A DNA stretch of 64,000 nucleotides from Chitinimonas koreensis. Lineage in GTDB: Bacteria > Pseudomonadota > Gammaproteobacteria > Burkholderiales > Chitinimonadaceae. Position numbers and translations under genes: made by a program. Under the pieces are notes generated by a model that was not told the DNA's origin, did no database searches, and saw only the letters and a program-made list of their open reading frames with translations. Position 1 is the stretch's first letter, and every line of letters begins with the position of its first letter. Of this stretch, positions 1 through 9,756 are shown one piece after another. The stretch is taken from contig NZ_CP060704.1 of NCBI RefSeq assembly GCF_014353015.1, positions 645,001 to 709,000 on the forward strand, written 5' to 3'.

Positions 1-1717
<1,717 letters not shown>

Positions 1718-1861
1718 TATAACCCAAGATGCCTGAGAGGGCAGGGTTTGCGAGGTCGAGTCGGTCAACCTAAAGAGTTACTTCTTCCATGTGAGGCTGG
1801 TGAGATACCGGCCGAACGAATATGAGTGCTGATCAGAGAGTTGATCGGGCTCCCAAGTTAA

Positions 1862-1978
1862 TGCTTGGCGACCATAGCACGTTGGACCCACGCCTTCCCA
1901 TCTCGAACAGGACCGTGAAACGACGTCGCGCCGATGATAGTGCGGTATACCCGTGTGAAAGTAGGTCATCGCCAGGCT
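1862..1978 (+). rRNA. rrf: 5S ribosomal RNA
   Basis: About 117 nt, 145 nt after 23S. The ends pair (gcttggcg with cgccaggc). Internal landmarks match 5S: a cccatctcgaacagg segment, gtgaaacgacg, and gccgatgatagtg before the closing stem. It is part of the same rRNA transcript as the 23S gene and is followed at once by a terminator hairpin. Confidence 0.95.
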
Positions 1979-1988
1979 CCCTCTAGAA

Positions 1989-2016
1989 CGCCCCGAACTG
2001 ATGTTCGGGGCGTTTT
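1989..2016 (+). terminator. rRNA operon terminator
   Basis: A perfect 10-bp stem (cgccccgaac / gttcggggcg) with a tgat loop is followed by TTTT. It lies 11 nt after the 5S gene and fits a rho-independent terminator for the rRNA operon. Confidence 0.9.
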
Positions 2017-2111
2017 GCTTTGTAGCTTTGCGGCTCACGCTTTGAGATATGCGTTGCTGCCGATTGGAATCTGTTCAACGCGGGTTCCGGCATACTTTGT
2101 AAAGTTAAAAG

Positions 2112-2146
2112 AAAGCCCTGTACAAATCGTGCAGGGCTTTTTTCTT
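2112..2146 (+). terminator. second hairpin terminator after the rRNA operon
   Basis: A 12-bp stem (aaagccctgtac / gtgcagggcttt, one G-T wobble) is followed by a long T-rich tract. It lies about 100 nt beyond the first terminator. The A-run on the 5' side means it could also stop transcription coming from the other direction. The roughly 95 nt between the two terminators hold no gene I can recognise, and 2150-2298 carries only the leader of the next gene. Confidence 0.85.
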
Positions 2147-2298
2147 TTTGAACCTTAAACGGTGCACGTATTCGAACTACACGTGCCGTGCGGTCGTTTG
2201 TTTCCGGCACATGAAATATTTGTGTTGCGTGAGGTGGCCGGGATGGACGCTCAAGCCTTTCGGGTATGCTCTGTTCACCCCAAGCCGAGGAGTGCGCC

Positions 2299-3162
2299 AT
2301 GCTGTATCCCGAGTTGTTTGCATCGCTGGAGAAGGCTCGCTGGAGCATGCAGGACGATATTCCCTGGCATGCCTTCGCCGCCGAGCAGTTGAGCGACGAG
2401 CAAGCGCAGACCATCAAGCTCAACGCGATCACCGAATGGTCGGCGCTGCCGGCCACCGAGATGTTCCTGCGCGACAACCGCGACGACAGTGACTTCTCGG
2501 CCTTCATGTCGGTCTGGTTCTACGAAGAGCAGAAGCACGCCCTGGTGCTGATGGAATACCTGCGCCGCTTCCGTCCCGATCTGGCGCCGACCGAGCAAGA
2601 GCTGCACGCTGTGCGCTTCGAGTTCGATCCCGCGCCGGTGCTCGAGACGCTGATGCTGCATTTCTGCGGCGAAGTGCGACTGACCCAGTGGTACCGCCGC
2701 GCCTCGGAATGGCATACCGAGCCGGTGATCAAGCACATCTACAAGACCCTGTCGCAGGACGAGGCGCGCCACGGTGGCGCCTATCTCAAGTACATGCGGC
2801 GCGCGGTGGAGAAAGTCGGCGACGAGGCCAAGCTGGCCTTCGCCAAGATCGGCATCCTGATGGCCTCGAGCGGGAAATCGGGCAAGCCGCTGCATCCGAC
2901 CAATCTGCACGTGAACCAGGGCCTGTTCCCCAACGACACCATCCAGAGCCGGCTGCCGGATCCGAGCTGGCTCGAGCGCTGGCTCGATCACCAGATCCAC
3001 TTCGATCGGGACTGGGAAGCGCGTGTCGTTGGCGGTATCCTGCGCAACCTGTCGAGCCTGTTCGACCGTACCTTCGAAACCGTCAGTCAGCTCAATCTCT
3101 ATCGCAAGGAACTGCAGCGGCAACTGGCTGCGCGCAGCGGAGAAGGGCTGGCGCCGAGCTGA
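2299..3162 (+). CDS. ferritin-like diiron protein, acyl-ACP-desaturase-like
   Basis: A 287-residue protein with the six-ligand diiron pattern of the acyl-ACP desaturase / ferritin-like superfamily. E46 comes first, then an EEQKH box (E77, H80), E125, and a DEARH box (E155, H158). This is the E..ExxH..E..ExxH spacing of soluble diiron oxygenases and desaturases. No signal peptide or membrane segment is seen, so it is probably cytosolic. The substrate is unknown; oxidation or desaturation of a thioester-bound acyl chain is an inference from the family. I chose the ATG at 2299 because aggag lies 6-7 nt upstream; an in-frame ATG at 2266 lacks a ribosome site. The next gene starts 9 nt after the stop, so the two are probably cotranscribed. 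Confidence 0.85.
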   Translation: MLYPELFASLEKARWSMQDDIPWHAFAAEQLSDEQAQTIKLNAITEWSALPATEMFLRDNRDDSDFSAFMSVWFYEEQKHALVLMEYLRRFRPDLAPTEQELHAVRFEFDPAPVLETLMLHFCGEVRLTQWYRRASEWHTEPVIKHIYKTLSQDEARHGGAYLKYMRRAVEKVGDEAKLAFAKIGILMASSGKSGKPLHPTNLHVNQGLFPNDTIQSRLPDPSWLERWLDHQIHFDRDWEARVVGGILRNLSSLFDRTFETVSQLNLYRKELQRQLAARSGEGLAPS

Positions 3163-3171
3163 AAATTGCGC

Positions 3172-3666
3172 ATGCCCTCCTATTCCCTGCCCGACTTCGA
3201 ATCCAAGATCTGTCCGCCGGCCGAGCTGGCCGAACGTATCGCCGCCCTGCCGCGCCCGCTGGTGTTCACCAACGGCTGCTTCGACATCCTGCACCGCGGC
3301 CACGTCACCTATCTGGCCCAGGCGCGTGCGCTCGGCGCGGCGATGGTGGTCGCGCTCAATACCGACGACTCGGTGCGGCGCCAGGGCAAGGGCGACGACA
3401 GGCCGATCAATCCGCTCACGCATCGCGCCGCCGTGATGGCGGCCTTGTCGGCGGTCGATCTGGTGACCTGGTTCGATGCCGACACGCCGTATGAACTGAT
3501 CATGGCGATCCAGCCGGACGTGCTGGTCAAGGGCGGCGACTGGAGTATCGACAAGATCGTCGGCAGCACCGAAGTATTGGCTCGCGGCGGCCAGGTCCAT
3601 TCGATCCCCTTCCTGTTCGACACCTCGACCACGGCGACCCTGCGCAAGATTCGCGCGTCGGAGTAA
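3172..3666 (+). CDS. rfaE2: D-glycero-beta-D-manno-heptose 1-phosphate adenylyltransferase (stand-alone RfaE2/HldC type)
   Basis: 164 residues, matching the C-terminal nucleotidyltransferase half of E. coli HldE. It should transfer AMP from ATP to heptose 1-phosphate, giving ADP-heptose for the lipopolysaccharide inner core. The cytidylyltransferase-fold motif is clear near residue 35 (GCFDILHRGH, with the catalytic HxGH). The C-terminal SRxSTT-like segment appears as DTSTTATLRKI. The kinase half is absent, so a separate HldA-type kinase must lie elsewhere. A TTG at 3166 is a possible earlier start; I prefer the ATG at 3172. It lies 9 nt after the ferritin-like gene and 6 nt before the mscS-type gene. 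Confidence 0.9.
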   Translation: MPSYSLPDFESKICPPAELAERIAALPRPLVFTNGCFDILHRGHVTYLAQARALGAAMVVALNTDDSVRRQGKGDDRPINPLTHRAAVMAALSAVDLVTWFDADTPYELIMAIQPDVLVKGGDWSIDKIVGSTEVLARGGQVHSIPFLFDTSTTATLRKIRASE

Positions 3667-3672
3667 GGCGCG

Positions 3673-4998
3673 ATGACTGCCAGCATGCGGCCGACGCCGC
3701 TCTACGACTTCCTCGACGAATTCCAGCAACTGGGGCCGACCCAGCCCGCGCTGCTGATGCAGATCGCGGTCCTCCTGGGCTGCGGCATCCTGGCCTGGCT
3801 GCTCAGCCGCGCCCTGCGGCCCAAATTGCGCGAGGCCGGCAGCACGCATTGGCGCTTCAGTTCCGAAGGCATCGCCCGGGTGCTGTTCCCGCTGATGTTC
3901 TGGCTATCGGTCGAAGTGGCCACGGTGCTGTGGCGGACCGGGCACAACATCGCCCTGCTGCGGCTTGCGGCCAGCCTGCTGTCGGCCATGGTCCTGGCGC
4001 GCACGGTGGTCTACCTGCTGCAGGAGGTGTTCATCCAGTCCGAATGGGTGAAGCGCGCGCTCCTGCCGGTCGCCCTGCTGATCTGGCTGCTGTTCGCGCT
4101 GCACATCACCGGCGTGCTGCCCGAGCTGCAGGCCCTGCTCGACGGCCTCGCCTTCAACCTGGGCAAGCAGCGCGTCTCGGTGCTGACGGTCATCAACGGC
4201 CTGTTGTCGGTGATGGTCACGCTGCTCCTGGCGATGTGGCTGGGCCGCCTGTTCGAGCAGCGCGTGATGGCGGCCAAGACGCTGGACCTGAGCCTGCGGG
4301 TCGTGATCACCAAGATCGTGCGGACGGTGCTGGTGGTGCTCGGCGTGATGGTCGCACTGCCGCTGGTCGGGATCGACCTGACCGTGCTGTCGGTATTCGG
4401 CGGCGCGCTCGGTGTCGGCCTCGGCTTCGGCCTCCAGAAGATCGCCAGTAACTACGTATCGGGCTTCATCATCCTGCTCGACGGTTCGATCCGCATCGGC
4501 GACCTGGTCAGCATCGACAATCGGCGAGGCCTGATCACCCGCATCACTGCGCGCTACGTGGTGCTCAAGATGGGCGACGGCGGCGAGGCGATCATTCCGA
4601 ACGAGGCCTTGATCACGTCGACGGTGCTGAACCTGTCGCACTCGGACACGCTGTTCCGCATCCCGATGCCGGTGCAGGTGGCCTACGGCACCGACCTCGA
4701 GCAGGCGATGGCGCTCCTGGTGGCGGCCACCGAGGGCGAGCCGCGCATCCTGGCCGAGCCGCCTGCGCGCGCCTTCGTGAAGGGTTTCGGCGAAAGCGGC
4801 ATCGACCTGGAGCTGGCCTTCTGGATCGCCGATGCCAGCGAAGGAACCTTGGGCCTTACCTCGAGCCTCAATCTGAAAATATGGAAGGCATTCGAAGCGC
4901 ACGGGATTGAAATTCCCTACCCCCAGCGCGATCTTCGAATCGTCTCTCCGGCCGATCGACCGCCGCTTGACGGTAATCAAACTTCGAGCGCGCGCTAG
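3673..4998 (+). CDS. MscS-family mechanosensitive ion channel
   Basis: 441 residues, longer than the 286 of E. coli MscS because of an extended N-terminal membrane region with about six hydrophobic segments (near residues 25-45, 75-95, 100-120, 130-150, 170-195, 215-235). The pore helix TM3 is recognisable near residues 240-265 (GGALGVGLGFGLQKIASN, Gly/Ala-rich), followed by the YVSGFIIL and GDxVSI elements of the family's beta domain. The C-terminus ends in an IPYPQRDLRI segment typical of these channels. It should act in the inner membrane to release solutes on hypo-osmotic shock. The start follows the previous stop by 6 nt, suggesting one operon. Confidence 0.9.
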   Translation: MTASMRPTPLYDFLDEFQQLGPTQPALLMQIAVLLGCGILAWLLSRALRPKLREAGSTHWRFSSEGIARVLFPLMFWLSVEVATVLWRTGHNIALLRLAASLLSAMVLARTVVYLLQEVFIQSEWVKRALLPVALLIWLLFALHITGVLPELQALLDGLAFNLGKQRVSVLTVINGLLSVMVTLLLAMWLGRLFEQRVMAAKTLDLSLRVVITKIVRTVLVVLGVMVALPLVGIDLTVLSVFGGALGVGLGFGLQKIASNYVSGFIILLDGSIRIGDLVSIDNRRGLITRITARYVVLKMGDGGEAIIPNEALITSTVLNLSHSDTLFRIPMPVQVAYGTDLEQAMALLVAATEGEPRILAEPPARAFVKGFGESGIDLELAFWIADASEGTLGLTSSLNLKIWKAFEAHGIEIPYPQRDLRIVSPADRPPLDGNQTSSAR

Positions 4999-5056
4999 GT
5001 GATTGATTTGCCGTAGAATCGCGCCCGTTCGTTTTCCTTTTCTCAAGGACTTTTAC

Positions 5057-6253
5057 ATGCTCTCCTGGCTCAACGGCCTGATCGATCTGCCCTGGTGGGG
5101 TTATATCGTCGTCGCGCTGGTGCTCACCCACATCACCATCGCCTCGGTGACGATCTTCCTGCACCGCCACCAAGCGCACCGCGCGCTGGACCTGCACCCG
5201 ATCCCGAGTCACTTCTTCCGCTTCTGGCTGTGGCTGACCACCGGCATGGTGACCAAGGAGTGGGCGGCGATCCACCGCAAGCACCACGCCAAGTGCGAGA
5301 CCGCCGAAGATCCGCACAGCCCGCAGGTGCTCGGCATCAAGAAGGTGCTGCTCGAAGGCTCGGAGCTGTACCGCGCCGAGTCGAAGAACGCCGAGACGCT
5401 GGAGAAGTTCGGCCACGGCACGCCGGACGACTGGATCGAACGCAACCTCTACACCAAGCACAGCGTGTGGGGCGTGACCCTGATGGCCATCATCGACCTG
5501 CTGCTGTTCGGTGCCAACGGCATCTGGATGTGGGCGGTGCAGATGATCTGGATCCCGGTCACCGCGGCCGGCATCATCAACGGCATCGGCCACTTCTGGG
5601 GCTACCGCAATTTCGAGAACGAGGACGCGTCGCGCAACATCGTGCCGTGGGGCATCCTGATCGGCGGCGAAGAGCTGCACAACAATCACCACACCTTCGG
5701 CACCTCGGCCAAGCTGTCCAACAAGTGGTGGGAATTCGACATCGGCTGGTTCTACATCCGCACGCTCGAAACGCTGAGCCTGGCCAAGGTGCGCCGCGTC
5801 GCGCCGACCGTGCGCGCGGTATCGCCCAAGCCGCAGGTCGACTTCGACACGCTGCAGGCCATCATCGCCAACCGCTACGAGATCGCCGCCGCCTATGCGC
5901 GCCAGTTCAAGGCCACGGTGGCGGCCGAGATCGACGGTCTGCGTGCCCGCGCGCCGCATCTGCCGCACGTCCAGGTCAACCCGACCCGCGCGATGAAGCG
6001 CTGGCTCAAGCAGGATCGCAAGGACACGCCGCAGCACGAGCAGGTGCGCCTCGATGCGCTGCTGGCCGAATCCAAGGTGCTCGAGACCGTCTACCGCATG
6101 CGCCAGGAACTGACCTCGCTGTGGGAGCGTTCGTCGTCGTCCAAGGAACAGCTGCTCAAGCAGCTGCAGGACTGGTGCGCGCGCGCCGAAACCAGCGGCA
6201 TCGAATCGCTGCGCGAGTTTTCGCTGCGTCTGCGCGGCGTCGCGCTGGCATAA
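5057..6253 (+). CDS. membrane fatty-acid (acyl-CoA-type) desaturase
   Basis: 398 residues with the three histidine boxes of the membrane-bound delta-9 desaturase family: HRHQAH at 36-41, HRKHH at 73-77 and HNNHH near 208-212. Two hydrophobic hairpins flank them (about 12-35 with 52-64, and 145-185). It should introduce a double bond into acyl chains in the inner membrane using oxygen and an electron donor; the donor is not nearby. The C-terminal third (about 265-398) is hydrophilic, helical and extends past the usual catalytic domain. The ATG at 5057 is preferred to 5003 because an AAGGA site precedes it and the family N-terminus starts here. It is separated from the mscS gene by 58 nt. Confidence 0.9.
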   Translation: MLSWLNGLIDLPWWGYIVVALVLTHITIASVTIFLHRHQAHRALDLHPIPSHFFRFWLWLTTGMVTKEWAAIHRKHHAKCETAEDPHSPQVLGIKKVLLEGSELYRAESKNAETLEKFGHGTPDDWIERNLYTKHSVWGVTLMAIIDLLLFGANGIWMWAVQMIWIPVTAAGIINGIGHFWGYRNFENEDASRNIVPWGILIGGEELHNNHHTFGTSAKLSNKWWEFDIGWFYIRTLETLSLAKVRRVAPTVRAVSPKPQVDFDTLQAIIANRYEIAAAYARQFKATVAAEIDGLRARAPHLPHVQVNPTRAMKRWLKQDRKDTPQHEQVRLDALLAESKVLETVYRMRQELTSLWERSSSSKEQLLKQLQDWCARAETSGIESLREFSLRLRGVALA

Positions 6254-6310
6254 TCGCGCTTTGCCTGGTCGGGCGGCCGCACGGCCGCCCTTTGTCTTTG
6301 AGGAAACCGT

Positions 6311-6661
6311 ATGTCCATTCAGCGTTACCACGTCGGCCCGCGCCTGTCCGAGATCGTCGTCCACAACAACACCGTCTACCTGGCCGGCCAGGTCGCCGAA
6401 GCCAGCCTCAAGCAGGGCGCCAAGGAACAGACGGTCGAGATCCTCGGCATGATCGACCGCCTGCTCGGCGAAGTCGGCAGCGACAAGACCAAGATCCTGA
6501 CCGCCCAGATCTGGCTGGCCGACATCAACGACTACGACGCGATGAACGAAGCCTGGTCCGCCTGGGTGCCGCAGGGCAACACGCCGGCGCGTGCCACGGT
6601 GGAATCGCGGCTGGCCTCGCCCGAGTATCGTGTCGAGATCAAGATCGTCGCCGCGCTCTAA
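6311..6661 (+). CDS. RidA family enamine/imine deaminase-like protein
   Basis: 116 residues, the full size of a RidA (YjgF/YER057c) subunit. Members form trimers that hydrolyse reactive enamine intermediates released by PLP enzymes. The family pattern is visible: an early VYLAGQV strand, the central LGEVGSDKTKILTAQIWLADI segment region (about residues 50-77), and the RATVES motif near 97-102 whose Arg binds the substrate carboxylate. It is preceded by an aggaaacc ribosome site. It stands between the desaturase and marC and has no obvious functional tie to either. Confidence 0.9.
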   Translation: MSIQRYHVGPRLSEIVVHNNTVYLAGQVAEASLKQGAKEQTVEILGMIDRLLGEVGSDKTKILTAQIWLADINDYDAMNEAWSAWVPQGNTPARATVESRLASPEYRVEIKIVAAL

Positions 6662-6738
6662 GCCGTCTCGTCGCCTCCCGAGCCCCCGCGTCGCTTCGTT
6701 GCCCGCGGGGTTCGCCATTTCGAACTATGCTGGATGCC

Positions 6739-7347
6739 ATGGAATCCTCATCCTTCATCTCCGCCACCGTCCTCCTGATCCTGGTCACCGATCCGCTCGG
6801 CAACATCCCGCTGTTCATCGGCCTGTTGCGTCAGGTCGATCCGGCGCGGCGGCGGCGCATCATCATCCGCGAGGTCTTCCTCGCCTTCGCCATCCTGCTG
6901 TTCTTCCTGTTCTTCGGCAGCAAGGTGCTCGAGGTGATGCACCTGACCGAGACCTCGCTCGGCATCGCCGGCGGCGTGATCCTGTTCCTGATCGCGCTGA
7001 AGATGATCTTCCCGCACCCTGAAGGCGCCTTCGCCCACCAAGTCAAGGGCGAGCCCTTCCTGGTGCCGCTGGCGATTCCCTTCATCGCCGGCCCGTCGGC
7101 CATCGCGACGGTGCTGCTGCTGGTCAGCCGCGAGCCGCACCGCATGTGGGAGTGGATCGGCGCGCTGACGGTGGCCATGCTGGTCTCGGCCGTGGTGCTC
7201 GGCTTCGCCGAGAAGATCGCCAACTTCCTCGGCGAGCAGGTCACCATGGCGTTCGAGCGCCTGATGGGCCTGATCCTGACCGCTATCGCGATCGAGATGC
7301 TGCTGGCCGGCATCGAGACTTTCGTGCGCCAGTTGGGGACGCACTGA
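6739..7347 (+). CDS. MarC family integral membrane protein
   Basis: 202 residues with about six membrane helices (near 5-25, 40-60, 68-88, 105-125, 140-160, 178-198) and the conserved TDPLGNIPLF segment in helix 1. The family was once linked to multiple antibiotic resistance, but its function is unsettled; do not read this as a resistance gene. An alternative ATG at 6727 would add four residues; neither start has a strong ribosome site. The stop is followed after 3 nt by the next ORF, so the two may be cotranscribed. Confidence 0.88.
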   Translation: MESSSFISATVLLILVTDPLGNIPLFIGLLRQVDPARRRRIIIREVFLAFAILLFFLFFGSKVLEVMHLTETSLGIAGGVILFLIALKMIFPHPEGAFAHQVKGEPFLVPLAIPFIAGPSAIATVLLLVSREPHRMWEWIGALTVAMLVSAVVLGFAEKIANFLGEQVTMAFERLMGLILTAIAIEMLLAGIETFVRQLGTH

Positions 7348-7350
7348 GCC

Positions 7351-8106
7351 ATGCGCCGCCTGCAGTCCGTCCTGCTGCTCGTGTGTCTCGCCGCCGTGCC
7401 TGGCCGGGCCGACACGCTCAAGCTGGTGACCGACCCGTGGTGCCCGTTCGCCTGCCAGCCCGACAGCGACCGGCCCGGCTACATGATCGAGCTGGCGCGC
7501 GCGGTGTTCGAGCCGCTGGGCCACAAGGTCGACTACGAGGTGCAGCCGTTCGCTCGCGCCGAGCAGTCGGTCGCCAGCGGCCAGGCCAGCGGCTTCGTCG
7601 GTGTGCTGCGGCTGCCCAAGCGCGCCAGCTGGTTCTTCCCGGCCGAGCCGCAGGGCGAGGCGCGGGTCTGCTTCTACACCAAGGCCGGCGCCAGCTGGAG
7701 CTACGACGGCATAGCCAGCCTGGTCGGCCAGCGCATCGGCACGGTGCATGCCTACAACTACGGCGACGAAGTCGAGGCCGCGCTCAAGCAGAGCGGCGCC
7801 CGGCTCGACCCGGTGGCCGGCGAGGACGCGCTGCGGCTCAATCTCGACAAGCTGCGCGCCGAACGCATCACCGCGCTGGTCGAATACGAGCCGGTGCTCG
7901 ACTGGACGCTGCGGCTGCCCGGTTCGCAGCGGCCGCGCCAGGCCGGCTGCGCCGCGCGCGCCGATACGCTCTACATCGCCTTTTCGCCGAAGGATCCGAA
8001 ATCGGCCGACTATGCGCGGCAGTTGTCGGACGGCGTGGCCGCCATGCGCCGTGACGGCCGGTTGCGCACGCTGCTGGCGCGCTATGGTCTGAAAGACTGG
8101 CGCTGA
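7351..8106 (+). CDS. periplasmic substrate-binding protein, family 3 (amino-acid type)
   Basis: 251 residues with a clear Sec signal peptide (MRR..., hydrophobic core to about residue 18, cleavage near GRA-D). The mature part has the SBP_bac_3 layout: an N-terminal strand LKLVTDPWCPF, a MIELARAVFEPLG helix, and the GIASLVGQRIGTVHAYNYGD hinge region near residue 115-135. There is no partner permease or ATPase next to it, so it may be an orphan binding or sensing protein; the ligand cannot be told. A similar-sized protein of the same family is encoded at 45336-46067. Confidence 0.85.
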   Translation: MRRLQSVLLLVCLAAVPGRADTLKLVTDPWCPFACQPDSDRPGYMIELARAVFEPLGHKVDYEVQPFARAEQSVASGQASGFVGVLRLPKRASWFFPAEPQGEARVCFYTKAGASWSYDGIASLVGQRIGTVHAYNYGDEVEAALKQSGARLDPVAGEDALRLNLDKLRAERITALVEYEPVLDWTLRLPGSQRPRQAGCAARADTLYIAFSPKDPKSADYARQLSDGVAAMRRDGRLRTLLARYGLKDWR

Positions 8107-8159
8107 TTCGGTACCATGGCGCCTTTGTCCAGTTACCGCAGGTTCGCACGGAGATTGCC

Positions 8160-8816
8160 ATGACCCTCGACGAGATGAAGCGCGCCGCCGCCCGCGCCGC
8201 CATTGCCTACGTTCCCGACAACTGCATCGTGGGGGTCGGTACCGGTTCCACCGCCAACCATTTCATCGACGCGCTGGCCGAGATCAAGGGACGCATCGAC
8301 GGCGCCGTCGCCAGCTCCGAGGCATCCGCCGCGCGGCTCAAGTCGCACGGCATCCCGGTCTACGACCTCAATGCGATCGACCGGCTGCCGGTCTACGTCG
8401 ACGGCGCCGACGAGATCAACCACTACCTGCACGCCATCAAGGGCGGCGGCGCCGCGCTGACGCGCGAGAAGATCGTCGCGGCGGTGGCCGAACAGTTCGT
8501 CTGCATCGCCGACTACACCAAGCGGGTCGAGACGCTCGGCCGCTTCCCGCTGCCGGTCGAGGTGATCCCGATGGCGCGCAGCCACGTCGCGCGCGAACTG
8601 GTGCAGCTGGGCGGCCGGCCGGTCTACCGCGAAGGCGTGCTGACCGACAACGGCAACGTGATCCTCGACGTGCACGGCATGAGCATCGTCGAGCCGGGCA
8701 AGCTCGAGGGCGAGATCAACCAGATCGTCGGCGTGGTCACCAACGGCCTGTTCGCGCGCCGCCGCGCCGACGTGCTGCTGCTGGGCACCGAGCACGGCGT
8801 CGAGACCTATCGCTAG
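8160..8816 (+). CDS. rpiA: ribose-5-phosphate isomerase A
   Basis: 218 residues, the usual length. It interconverts ribose 5-phosphate and ribulose 5-phosphate in the pentose phosphate pathway. The family signatures are present: GVGTGSTANHFI phosphate-binding loop near residue 23-34, DGADEI near 80-85 with catalytic acids, and KGGGAALTREK near 94-104 including the catalytic base region. The ATG at 8160 follows a cacggag ribosome site. Monocistronic as far as can be seen. Confidence 0.97.
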   Translation: MTLDEMKRAAARAAIAYVPDNCIVGVGTGSTANHFIDALAEIKGRIDGAVASSEASAARLKSHGIPVYDLNAIDRLPVYVDGADEINHYLHAIKGGGAALTREKIVAAVAEQFVCIADYTKRVETLGRFPLPVEVIPMARSHVARELVQLGGRPVYREGVLTDNGNVILDVHGMSIVEPGKLEGEINQIVGVVTNGLFARRRADVLLLGTEHGVETYR

Positions 8817-8874
8817 GGTCGTGTCCCGGGCGGCCGGAGGCGGCCCGGATCCGCCTGTCACGGAAATTTCTTTT

Positions 8875-8928
8875 GGCGTGGGCGGGAGCCCATGCCAAGC
8901 TTGGTACGTGGCCGGAGCTCGGCCACGT
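8875..8928 (+). promoter_or_regulatory. two tandem hairpins in the phoU leader
   Basis: Two stem-loops follow each other directly upstream of phoU. The first is 8875-8896: a 9-bp stem with one wobble and a ggga loop. The second is 8906-8928: a perfect 9-bp stem acgtggccg / cggccacgt around gagct. Neither has a T-run, so they look less like a terminator than like a leader structure or a dyad operator. No Pho-box pair is evident. Confidence 0.5.
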
Positions 8929-8948
8929 GAAGACGAGGGATAGGAACG

Positions 8949-9647
8949 ATGTCCGAACATATTTCGAAGCAGTTCGATACCGAACTCGAATCGGTGCGCG
9001 GCAAGATCCTCGGCATGGCCGGGATGGTCGAAGAGCAGTTCCGCGACGCGATGAAGGCGCTCGAAGGCGGCGACGTGGATCTGATCGCCAAGGTACTGCA
9101 AACCGAGAACCAGGTGAACGCGCTGCACGTCGAGATCGACGACGACTGCATGCACATCATCGCCCGCCGCCAGCCGGCCGCCAGCGACCTGCGCATGGTG
9201 CTGACCGTGATCAAGGTGGTGAACGACCTCGAGCGCATCGGCGACAAGGCCGCCAAGATCGCCAACCGCGCCAAGCTGATCTACGCCGGCGGCCGCGTCA
9301 ACGTGCCGCGCATGTCCGACCTCGGCTACCAGTCGGGCATCGCGCTGAACATGCTGCGCACCGCGCTCGACGGCTTCGCCCGGCTCGATCCGACCGTGGC
9401 CGGCCAGGTCGCCCGCGAGGATCTGCGCCTCGACGAGGAATTCAAGGCGATCCAGCGCCAGCTAATCACCTACATGATGGAAGACCCGCGCACCATCACG
9501 CTGGCGCTCGAGATCATCGAGATCGCCAAGGCGATCGAACGCGTCGGCGACCATGCCAAGAACATCGCCGAGTACGTGGTCTACCTGGTCAAGGGCATCG
9601 ACGTGCGCCACAACCCGGTGGAAGAGATCGAGAAGCAGGCCGGCTGA
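8949..9647 (+). CDS. phoU: phosphate signalling protein PhoU
   Basis: 232 residues forming the two repeated three-helix PhoU domains (about 10-105 and 115-215). The metal-cluster ERIGD motif appears in each repeat: near residue 97 as LERIGDKA and near 198 as IERVGDHA. PhoU links the PstSCAB transporter to the PhoR kinase and restrains the Pho regulon when phosphate is plentiful. The pst genes are not adjacent. Instead ppx follows by about 110 nt, tying it to polyphosphate turnover. A hairpin-rich leader precedes it. Confidence 0.97.
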   Translation: MSEHISKQFDTELESVRGKILGMAGMVEEQFRDAMKALEGGDVDLIAKVLQTENQVNALHVEIDDDCMHIIARRQPAASDLRMVLTVIKVVNDLERIGDKAAKIANRAKLIYAGGRVNVPRMSDLGYQSGIALNMLRTALDGFARLDPTVAGQVAREDLRLDEEFKAIQRQLITYMMEDPRTITLALEIIEIAKAIERVGDHAKNIAEYVVYLVKGIDVRHNPVEEIEKQAG

Positions 9648-9756
9648 TCTCCCGCCTCCGCGGTCCCCGAGCCCCGTGCCCATGCGCGGGGCTTGTCTTT
9701 TGCTGCACCGCTTCCGACAATCCCACATCGCCCGCCGGCCACAAGAACCAGAACTC

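Noticed and set aside
2017..2111. tRNA or small RNA between the two rRNA terminators
   Set aside because: I could not fold a cloverleaf or find an acceptor/T-loop signature.
6739..7347. Antibiotic-resistance call for the MarC protein
   Set aside because: The resistance link of the family was not upheld; the name is historical.
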